NCBI RefSeq assembly: GCF_014641635.1
Contig: NZ_BMIC01000008.1
Span: forward strand, 1-47,202
Origin: Aquaticitalea lipolytica
Lineage (GTDB): Bacteria > Bacteroidota > Bacteroidia > Flavobacteriales > Flavobacteriaceae
Length of the DNA stretch: 47,202 nucleotides
Direction: 5' to 3'
A model generated the notes under the pieces. That model was not told the DNA's origin. It did no database searches and saw only the letters and a list, made by a program, of their open reading frames with translations. Numbering within the stretch: position 1 is the stretch's first letter; the number at the start of each line of letters is the position of its first letter. A program made the position numbers and the translations under genes. Of this stretch, positions 37,109 through 44,251 are shown in pieces.

Positions 37109-37195
37109 TACGTAGAACTACGTATTTATTTTATCACAAAAAAAAGCTAACTTCGTTTAACTATCGATATAGATAATTAAAACAATCCATTTCGT
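37109..37195 (+). repeat. direct repeat copy 2, upstream of the secreted-protein gene
   Basis: Partner of 35417-35503, 1692 bases away. Its first 16 bases TACGTAGAACTACGTA form a hairpin-like inverted repeat. It ends 15 bases before the ATG of the 37211 gene, as copy 1 does (24 bases) for the serine hydrolase gene. Confidence 0.8.
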
Positions 37196-37210
37196 CACAT
37201 TGGCAACAAT

Positions 37211-37672
37211 ATGAAAACAAAACTGTTCACTTTATTTTCATTTTTAGTATTTAATATAACATTTTGTCAAAAAATAGTTATTGACCCTACTTTTAAAACA
37301 ACTGAAACAAACATTAAAACTACAGAATTTGACAAAGAATATCTGATAAACTATTCTTATGACAAAAAACTAATCGACACTTTAGAAGTTGGATTCTCTA
37401 AACGAGGACTTGGCGGAACTGGAATTAAGATATTTATTAGCGACACCATAAATATCAAAGCATTTATTTGGGCTGACTTTAGAAAGTATGACGGAGAATT
37501 TGAAGCTCTATATGACCCAAAATATTTTTCCCTTACTATAAATCAATTGGAACTAAAAAAAGGAGATACTTTAATGGGTAAAATTCAACTTCGAAGTAAG
37601 CCGATTTTGTATAGACCTAATAAACCAGAATTAACATTTGTTGGTGACTTTTTCCACATAATTGAAAATTAA
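37211..37672 (+). CDS. secreted protein of unknown function
   Basis: 153 residues. The signal peptide ends ITFCQ at about residue 19, with a Cys that could be a lipobox only weakly. The mature part is beta-rich, with FSKRGLGGTGIKIFISDT and a C-terminal LTFVGDFFHIIEN. I do not recognise it. It is the third single-gene unit of the array, preceded by direct repeat copy 2 and followed by separator 3. Confidence 0.75.
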   Translation: MKTKLFTLFSFLVFNITFCQKIVIDPTFKTTETNIKTTEFDKEYLINYSYDKKLIDTLEVGFSKRGLGGTGIKIFISDTINIKAFIWADFRKYDGEFEALYDPKYFSLTINQLELKKGDTLMGKIQLRSKPILYRPNKPELTFVGDFFHIIEN

Positions 37673-37680
37673 AAAATACT

Positions 37681-37814
37681 GTTGCCAACAACGGCTATAG
37701 TTCATTGCTTCTGACTTTCCTCTCGGAAAGTCCTCGCAAATTTGCTATCCTCGGTTTACGGCGGAAAATCCTCGCGGATTTTCACGCAACAAAACCATAG
37801 CCAAACCGTTAAAC
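37681..37814 (+). repeat. attC-like separator 3, palindromic, with R'-like end
   Basis: Anchor GCCAACAACGGCTATAGTT (37684-37702). Outer arms GGCTAT (37693-37698) / ATAGCC (37797-37802), flanked by AAC (37690-37692) and GTTAAAC (37808-37814), the latter matching the GTTRRRY core of attC sites. Inner hairpins GACTTTCC/GGAAAGTC (37713-37732) and GAAAATCC/GGATTTTC (37764-37783). It also separates the array from the convergent DUF3820 gene. Confidence 0.65.
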
Positions 37815-37830
37815 GAAACTTCAAAAAATC

Positions 37831-38064
37831 CTATTTAGGATATGCCTTTTTTATATTGTGTATTAGCTCTTCAAGTCCGTTAACTTTAAGCTCGTAAACA
37901 GTTTGTAGCATCTCACCTAATTTTCCTTTTGGAAACCCTTTAGTATGATACCAAACCACATAATATTCTGGCAAATCGATAAGGTATTTACCTTGATATT
38001 TACCATAAGGCATTTTGGTATGAGCAAGTTTTATAAGAAACTGTTTATCTGGTTGTAGTAGCAA
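37831..38064 (-). CDS. DUF3820 family protein
   Basis: About 77 residues from a TTG at 38064, four bases after the stop of the DUF922 gene; no ATG occurs until residue 18, inside the conserved part. DUF3820 signature: KMPYGKYQGKYLIDLPEYYVV then GFPKGKLGEMLQ and a helical C-terminus. A small, probably cytosolic protein of unknown role. Last gene of the guaA operon, ending beside separator 3. Confidence 0.85.
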   Translation of the reverse strand: MLLQPDKQFLIKLAHTKMPYGKYQGKYLIDLPEYYVVWYHTKGFPKGKLGEMLQTVYELKVNGLEELIHNIKKAYPK

Positions 38065-38068
38065 TTAT

Positions 38069-38617
38069 TTAGTCTTTAGATTTGTAGTACTCTAATGCTT
38101 TTAGTTCTTTTTTTACAAACAGCTGCCACTTAGCTTGTGCTTCTTTATTAATAGAGTTATCACTTTCGGTATCGTACAGGTTTTGCATAGTTGCCAAATC
38201 TGTATTTATCTTTTCATGTAAACGTCGCAACTCATTTTTTAAACGTGGAGATACTTTTAGTTGAGCTACTTCTTTCCTGAATTTTCTAACATGCAATTCG
38301 GTGATATCAAAATGAAGCTGCTCATGTGCTAAAATATGGTTATCTGCTAGTTCTTTTATATACCACGATTTGTTAGGATAAAAATGCGCTTTAATGGTTG
38401 TCGTAAAACTAACAATTCTGCTTTGTGCCTCTTTTACTGAATACTCAAAGGTTATTCCAGATGCTGTTACAGCAACTGCATTAGAGTTAGGTTTAGGGTC
38501 GCCTTTAAAGTTTTTCCATGATAGTTTTATATCGTCACGCCAAGTTATTACCTCATCGTTTGGAGGCGCAAGCGTAAACATAAAAACATAAAAAAACAGT
38601 ACTAATTTATAACACAT
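38069..38617 (-). CDS. DUF922-type predicted zinc-dependent protease
   Basis: 182 residues. N-terminal hydrophobic segment (about 3-17), so secreted or anchored. A HExxH zinc motif is seen as HEQLH (98-102) in ADNHILAHEQLHFDITELH, preceded by ITWRDDIKLSWKNFKGDP, typical of DUF922. The C-terminal part is a charged coiled-coil-like region. Its ATG overlaps the OsmC stop (TAATG). No substrate can be named. Confidence 0.86.
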   Translation of the reverse strand: MCYKLVLFFYVFMFTLAPPNDEVITWRDDIKLSWKNFKGDPKPNSNAVAVTASGITFEYSVKEAQSRIVSFTTTIKAHFYPNKSWYIKELADNHILAHEQLHFDITELHVRKFRKEVAQLKVSPRLKNELRRLHEKINTDLATMQNLYDTESDNSINKEAQAKWQLFVKKELKALEYYKSKD

Positions 38618-39018
38618 TATTTCCAGTTAAACGTGATATCTTTTTCGATATCAGGATGTAAACTGTAATGTACAGGACATGTATTAGCAGTACGCTCTAA
38701 AATGATTCTAGATTTTTCATCTACTTCAACAGGAATATCTAACGTAACCTCAATTTTATAAATTCGTCTTGGGTCGCTCGCCATAATTTTATTTACAGAA
38801 GCCGTTGTGCCTTTTAGGTCAATGCCCATATCTCTGGCTTTTATTCCCATTACTGTCATCATACAACTTGCTAATCCTGTAGCAACAGTATCTGTAGGAG
38901 AGAACGCTTCTCCTTTTCCATTATTGTCTGTTGGCGCATCTGTAATAAATGTATTTCCAGATTTTGTATGAGTACACGCAGTACGCAAATCGCCAAGATA
39001 AGTTACTTTAGAGGTCAT
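38617..39018 (-). CDS. OsmC family thiol-dependent peroxidase-like protein
   Basis: 133 residues, OsmC/YhfA-like. The two redox cysteines are Cys52 in LASCMMTVMG and Cys114 in NTCPVHYSL. Members reduce organic hydroperoxides using a thiol cofactor. It overlaps the LysM-protein gene by four bases (ATGA) and the DUF922 gene by one, so it is tightly inside the guaA operon. Confidence 0.93.
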   Translation of the reverse strand: MTSKVTYLGDLRTACTHTKSGNTFITDAPTDNNGKGEAFSPTDTVATGLASCMMTVMGIKARDMGIDLKGTTASVNKIMASDPRRIYKIEVTLDIPVEVDEKSRIILERTANTCPVHYSLHPDIEKDITFNWK

Positions 39019-40928
39019 TGTTTTACTTCTTCTATAGTTAAATCTTTATACTGAAGCATATATACTGCTTCGTTAAAATAGCCTCCAAATAGTTTTTTAG
39101 AGTATCTAAATTTATTTTCAATATACTCTGTTTCTAAACCACCAACCGAAGCTTTATACAAATCGTCTTCAGACGCTAAACGTAACAATATATCTAAAGT
39201 TAAATCAAAACCACGTACTGCATATTTATTAGGCTCAACACCATATTTACTTTTGTATTGCTTAACAAAATTGCTTGGCAAATCGCTACTTGCAACTCTA
39301 AAAATTGAAGGATAATGAAATTTTAAATTTGATAGATGAACATTAGAAACATGCTCGTACTCAAAAGCATCTGTCTTGTTTGTAGTAATTAAAATAATTT
39401 CTTTATCTCTGCTTGTATTTAAACTATTTAGTGAGTTAGTTACATTCATTACAAAACCAGCATTAGCTGTTTCTAAAAACACATAGTTTTTTCCACTTTT
39501 TAAAGCATCACTTATATCTGCAGAACTTATATAATAAGCATCCTTACCTTCTTTGTTCTTTTTTGAATAAATCTGCCTTGCAGTTACAAACTCGGCTTTG
39601 AGTTTGGTACTCGTTTTGGTATTAGCTTCATCTGCAATAATAACCACATTAGTTTTAGAAGCATCATTTTTTACTAAATCGATAGCGCATTTTACCAAGT
39701 TTTCTTCATTCGGAATGGTTTGAAACACATTATCATAAAGATTTTCTGGCTTCGTTAATGGCGAAATTAATGGAATATGATCTTGTTTAAGTTGTGCTGC
39801 TACACGTTCAAAATTTGCTGGTAACATTGGTCCTATTACAGCATCATACCCTGAAAAATCGTTATTATCTAATATTTTAGAAACTTCTGACAATTGATTT
39901 CTAGTATCAAACACTTTTAAATTAGTAGAAATTCCTAAATACTTAGCCGAATCTAAAGCCATAAGTACTCCTGAATGAAAATCTAAAGACACTGATAATA
40001 ACCTATCTGTTTTAATAAGCTCTTTGGCTTCTGGGATAGAGTCAACATCTACTCTATTTAACCTAAAAGGTAACATTACAGCAAGACGCTTAGTTTTTAA
40101 ATTTTTAAGCTCAGTTGTAAGGTTTACAATTTGTGCATCTTCATTAAGTGTTCCTACAGTAATGTTTTCTGGCACTTTTAAAACCATACCTTCTACCAAG
40201 CCTGTTTCTTTAAGATTAGGGTTTAACGTTTCTAGCTGCTCTTGGGTTAAACCAAGTTTTACTTTTAAACGGTAAAAACCTTCAGCTTTTAATACTGTAT
40301 AGTAATTATAGTTATCTTCAATTGGCTTTTCTTCTTCAACATTTATATTTGGCACATTTACCTCATCACCTGGTTGAAGCACTGCACTCATATTTGGGTT
40401 AAGCGTTTCTAGCTCATCAACTGTAATACCAAATTTATAGGCAACTCTCCATTTTCCTTCTTTTGGCAATACTTTGTATTTTTTTATTGAGTTATCTAAT
40501 TCAACTTTAGTTATGATGGTTTTGTACTTTGGTATTCTAATTTTGTCTCCTTTTTGAAGATTTTCAGAATATAATTGCTTATTATGTTTTTTAATCTCAT
40601 CAATCTCAATGTTATACTCTTTAGATAAACTGTAAAGTGTCTCTTTTCGCTTTACTTTATGAGTATCGTAACCTACAAGCTCTTTAGTTTCGGTAGTAAG
40701 ACTTTCGCCTTTAAATTTTGAATTAGGTATAATTAAAACAGTATCTGTTTCTAACTTCTTTTTAGAATCAGGGTTTAATGCATAAATATCAGAAGGTGTT
40801 ACCATGTACTGTTTTGCAATACTCTCAATAGTTTCGCCTTGCTTTACTTTATGAGTTTTAAATTTTTGCGCATGAGCAGTTATGCTACATGTAACAGCAA
40901 TGATGATGATTAAAAGAAGTTTTTTCAT
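39015..40928 (-). CDS. LysM-repeat protein fused to a type 1 periplasmic-binding-protein-like domain
   Basis: 637 residues from the ATG at 40928; an ATG at 40949 lies inside guaA. The signal peptide ends TAHAQ. Four LysM-type domains (about 25-69, 90-134, 150-194, 209-254) should bind peptidoglycan; motifs such as VKQGETIESIAKQY and RKETLYSLSKEYNI are clear. Residues 280-637 form a two-lobed binding-protein fold (MLPFRLNRV, DAVIGPMLPANFERVAAQL, VRGFDLTLDILLRL). LysM plus this fold recalls LpoA-type activators of penicillin-binding proteins, though that is inference. It starts 12 bases after the guaA stop. Confidence 0.9.
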   Translation of the reverse strand: MKKLLLIIIIAVTCSITAHAQKFKTHKVKQGETIESIAKQYMVTPSDIYALNPDSKKKLETDTVLIIPNSKFKGESLTTETKELVGYDTHKVKRKETLYSLSKEYNIEIDEIKKHNKQLYSENLQKGDKIRIPKYKTIITKVELDNSIKKYKVLPKEGKWRVAYKFGITVDELETLNPNMSAVLQPGDEVNVPNINVEEEKPIEDNYNYYTVLKAEGFYRLKVKLGLTQEQLETLNPNLKETGLVEGMVLKVPENITVGTLNEDAQIVNLTTELKNLKTKRLAVMLPFRLNRVDVDSIPEAKELIKTDRLLSVSLDFHSGVLMALDSAKYLGISTNLKVFDTRNQLSEVSKILDNNDFSGYDAVIGPMLPANFERVAAQLKQDHIPLISPLTKPENLYDNVFQTIPNEENLVKCAIDLVKNDASKTNVVIIADEANTKTSTKLKAEFVTARQIYSKKNKEGKDAYYISSADISDALKSGKNYVFLETANAGFVMNVTNSLNSLNTSRDKEIILITTNKTDAFEYEHVSNVHLSNLKFHYPSIFRVASSDLPSNFVKQYKSKYGVEPNKYAVRGFDLTLDILLRLASEDDLYKASVGGLETEYIENKFRYSKKLFGGYFNEAVYMLQYKDLTIEEVKQ

Positions 40929-40939
40929 TGTTTTATATG

Positions 40940-42475
40940 TTATTCCCATTCTATAGTAGCAGGTGGTTTTGAGCTAATGTCGTACACTACTCTATTAACG
41001 CCTTTTACTTTATTTATTATCTCATTTGAGGTCTTTTGTAAAAACTCATAAGGTAAATTTACCCAATCTGCTGTCATTCCATCTGTACTTTCTACAGCTC
41101 TTAGCGCTACACATTTTTCGTATGTACGCTCGTCTCCCATTACTCCTACACTATTTACTGGCAACAAAATCGCTCCAGCTTGCCACACTTTATCGTATAA
41201 ATTCCAAGATTTTAGATTGTCTATAAAAATAGCATCGACCTCTTGTAATATACGAATTTTCTCGCGTGTTAGATCTCCAAGAATTCTAATTGCTAATCCT
41301 GGTCCTGGAAAAGGATGACGTCCTAAAAGGTCTTTATCCATATCCATTGAAGCACCAACACGACGAACCTCATCTTTAAACAGCATGCGCAAAGGCTCAA
41401 CAATTTTTAGTTTCATAAAATCTGGTAAACCTCCAACATTATGATGACTTTTTATCGTTGCACTTGGTCCTCCTGTTGCTGAAACACTTTCAATCACATC
41501 TGGATAAATTGTGCCTTGTGCTAACCATTTTACATCTTCTATACGATGCGCTTCGTCATCAAAAACTTCAATAAAAGCATTACCTATTGCCTTACGTTTT
41601 TCCTCTGGATCACTCAATCCTTTAAGAGTATCCAAAAAGCGTGCCGAAGCATCTACACCTTTTACATTGAGTCCCATACCTTCGTATTGTTTTAATACGT
41701 TTTCGAACTCATTTTTACGTAGTAATCCGTTATTTACAAAAATGCAATATAGGTTTTTGCCTATTGCTTTATGTAACAAAATAGCTGCTACTGATGAATC
41801 TACTCCACCTGATAAACCTAATACTACTTTATCGTTACCAAGTTTTTCTTTTAATCCATCAACAGTTTCTTCAACAAACGATTGTGGTGTCCAATCTTGG
41901 TTAACTTTTGCTATATGAACTAAAAAGTTTTCTAATAGTTGTTTTCCGTCTGTTGAGTGATATACTTCTGGGTGAAACTGGATAGCGTATGTTTGCTCAC
42001 CTTCAATTTTAAATGCTGCATTTTCAACATCGTGAGTACTTGCTAATAATACACCATTGGTTGGTAAATGTTTAATGGTATCACTATGGCTCATCCATAC
42101 TTGACTTCCTCTTGAAATACCTGCAAAAAATGCTTCGTTTTCTTTTACAAAATCAAGATTTGCTCTTCCATACTCTCTAGTATTAGAAGGCGCTACTTCA
42201 CCACCTGAAAAATGTGCTAAATATTGTGCGCCATAGCAAACTGCCAATAATGGCTTTTTCCCTCGTATTTGTGATAAATCTGGATGTGGTGCATCGTCTC
42301 CTCGTACAGAAAATGGACTTCCAGAAAGTATAACAGCTTTGTATTCTTCAATACTTGTTGGAATTTTGTTGTATGGGTGAATTTCACAATAAATGTTGAG
42401 TTCTCTAACTCTTCGCGCAATAAGTTGTGTGTATTGCGAACCGAAATCTAAAATAAGTACCTTGTTGTGTTGCAT
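40940..42475 (-). CDS. guaA: GMP synthase (glutamine-hydrolysing)
   Basis: Converts XMP to GMP with ATP and glutamine. 511 residues from the ATG at 42475 (an in-frame TTG at 42490 overlaps the -7 element). The class I amidotransferase has the nucleophile Cys80 in AVCYGAQ and the His/Glu pair in QFHPEVYHS; the ATP pyrophosphatase loop is LSGGVDSS; the C-terminal dimerisation domain has [11 protein letters not shown] and ends TIEWE. First gene of a five-gene operon whose other members have no known link to GMP. Confidence 0.97.
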   Translation of the reverse strand: MQHNKVLILDFGSQYTQLIARRVRELNIYCEIHPYNKIPTSIEEYKAVILSGSPFSVRGDDAPHPDLSQIRGKKPLLAVCYGAQYLAHFSGGEVAPSNTREYGRANLDFVKENEAFFAGISRGSQVWMSHSDTIKHLPTNGVLLASTHDVENAAFKIEGEQTYAIQFHPEVYHSTDGKQLLENFLVHIAKVNQDWTPQSFVEETVDGLKEKLGNDKVVLGLSGGVDSSVAAILLHKAIGKNLYCIFVNNGLLRKNEFENVLKQYEGMGLNVKGVDASARFLDTLKGLSDPEEKRKAIGNAFIEVFDDEAHRIEDVKWLAQGTIYPDVIESVSATGGPSATIKSHHNVGGLPDFMKLKIVEPLRMLFKDEVRRVGASMDMDKDLLGRHPFPGPGLAIRILGDLTREKIRILQEVDAIFIDNLKSWNLYDKVWQAGAILLPVNSVGVMGDERTYEKCVALRAVESTDGMTADWVNLPYEFLQKTSNEIINKVKGVNRVVYDISSKPPATIEWE

Positions 42476-42478
42476 GTG

Positions 42479-42486
42479 CAAAAATA
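42479..42486 (-). promoter_or_regulatory. guaA promoter, -7 element TATTTTTG, three bases before the ATG
   Basis: Exact TAnnTTTG on the minus strand; the sequence reads TATTTTTGCACATG. Use of it implies a leaderless mRNA. No -33 box is seen. Confidence 0.45.
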
Positions 42487-42528
42487 ACAAGGATTTTAGA
42501 ATTACGATTTAGTTTTCCGATTTTTTAT

Positions 42529-44133
42529 TCAAATTTCTAAAACTAAAAATTCGCCTTTTAAAGGTTGAAGATTTTCAATGAGTTTTTGTGTAAACTGATT
42601 ACCATGTTCTAAATAAAATTCAGAAAAATTAGCATTTCGCTCTTGTAAACTTTGCCTTGGGAATAATTCATCTTGTATAAGTCTGATACGCTCTAAAACA
42701 TCTTCTAATTTTCGCTTTTGTGCTTTTAGTAATCGCTTTTCTAAATTTTCTAAGCCTTGTGTTTGCTTTTTCTCTTGTGCTGCAACTGCACCTTTAAACG
42801 ATTTGTCGGTTTGTTCTGCTAGTTTATATAAATCTTCAAATTGCTTTTTAAGATGCTCTTTTTGTGGCGCAAAATCGATATCTATTTTTGAAAGCTCTTT
42901 AGTTACTTTAGTCATTAAATCGTGCTGATTTAAAAACAAATCTTTTACTGTTACATTCAGTTTATTTAGCTTCTCCTTTTGCTTACTTGTAATTAGCAAT
43001 ACCGAATTACGTAGTAAAAGCATTGGAAAAACCACTTTTTGAGCCTCAAAATTAGATTTTAGTTGTAACCAATAAGCTAATTCGCCTCCTCCTCCAATAT
43101 AACAGAGGTTTGGCAACACTACTTCTTGATACAAAGGACGCATAATCACATTCGGACTGAATCGCTCTGCAAAGTCATTAACTTCTTTTAGTAGCTCACT
43201 CTTACTCCAAGTAATATTTGTGTTTAGCACCTTAAACGTATCATTATCAAAAACAATACGTTCTCTCAATCCATCATGAATATAAAACAAATTGATTTCA
43301 CGTGGTGTAACTTGAATTTTATAATCTTGATTTGATGCTTCGTTGATTTGATGATTCGTCTCTGATACTTTTTTGAAAGATTCTTGTTCGATTAATTCAT
43401 TCTCAATATATGGAATAAACTGTTGTTTTAACGCTTTATCATTTCCATCGAGAATTACCAATCCGTAATCTGAAAACAAAGCATTAACCAAAAAACGCAT
43501 GGCTTCAGTTAATGTATGATGTTCTAAATAAGCCGATTTAAAAAGGTCTTTTAATTCTTCTGCATTTTTGCTTTTATCTAATTGTAAAGCAAATACTTCA
43601 TATACATGATCAAGTTTGTCTAAATTCAATTCACCAACTGCTCCAGAGGCATTTCTATTCCACTGTACTTTTTTGCCTTTAAAATTAAAATAGTTGATTT
43701 CTTCAAAATCATGATCTTCAGTTGCCATCCAATATATAGGCACGAAGTTTTGTTGTGGATAAGCCGTTTTTAATTCTTTACAAAGATTTATGGTCGATAT
43801 AATTTTATAGAAAAAATATAAAGGTCCTGTAAAAATATTAAGCTGATGTCCTGTAGTAACTGTAAACGTGTTGTCTTGCTTTAAAGACTCAATATGTTTT
43901 GAAGTTAAATCTGAAATATCAAAACCTTTGTATTGGTTTTTCAAACTTTCTACCAAAACAGTTCTCGACTGTGCTCTAACAGACGAGCCTTTCTCTTCTA
44001 TTTGAGCTTTAAAATTTTCAAGTTTTGGAAATCTGTTATAAAAGGGTTGCAGATGTTGTTTTTCATCTAAATAATCACAAATTAATGATGAAAAATAATA
44101 GGTTTCTCTAAACGGAATACAGTCTGTTGGCAT
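42529..44133 (-). CDS. bshC: bacillithiol biosynthesis cysteine-adding enzyme
   Basis: Last step of bacillithiol synthesis: joins cysteine to GlcN-malate. 534 residues, normal for BshC. Signatures: TTGHQLNIFTGPLYFFYKII, PIYWMATEDHDFEEINYF and the late LPNLCYIGGGGELAYWLQLK (as GGGGELAYW). The C-terminal third is a long coiled-coil (about 400-500), as in known BshC structures. It lies 54 bases upstream of guaA, same strand. A near-consensus -7 TATATTTA is at 44155-44162. bshA and bshB are not in the window. Confidence 0.94.
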   Translation of the reverse strand: MPTDCIPFRETYYFSSLICDYLDEKQHLQPFYNRFPKLENFKAQIEEKGSSVRAQSRTVLVESLKNQYKGFDISDLTSKHIESLKQDNTFTVTTGHQLNIFTGPLYFFYKIISTINLCKELKTAYPQQNFVPIYWMATEDHDFEEINYFNFKGKKVQWNRNASGAVGELNLDKLDHVYEVFALQLDKSKNAEELKDLFKSAYLEHHTLTEAMRFLVNALFSDYGLVILDGNDKALKQQFIPYIENELIEQESFKKVSETNHQINEASNQDYKIQVTPREINLFYIHDGLRERIVFDNDTFKVLNTNITWSKSELLKEVNDFAERFSPNVIMRPLYQEVVLPNLCYIGGGGELAYWLQLKSNFEAQKVVFPMLLLRNSVLLITSKQKEKLNKLNVTVKDLFLNQHDLMTKVTKELSKIDIDFAPQKEHLKKQFEDLYKLAEQTDKSFKGAVAAQEKKQTQGLENLEKRLLKAQKRKLEDVLERIRLIQDELFPRQSLQERNANFSEFYLEHGNQFTQKLIENLQPLKGEFLVLEI

Positions 44134-44251
44134 AGTTGATATTCAATTCTGATGTAAATATAATGCTCTTAACTATTTTATCTCCTAAATTTTAGTTAAT
44201 TCGTTTCTCATTTATATCTTTACTTTTACATTCACATCAAAAAATACAACC

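Noticed and set aside
35405-37830. A transposon or insertion sequence
   Set aside because: There is no transposase and no terminal inverted repeats enclosing the whole region; the palindromes sit between every gene instead.
41511-41918. 135-codon plus-strand open frame
   Set aside because: Antisense to guaA and low-complexity in composition; guaA is clearly the real gene.
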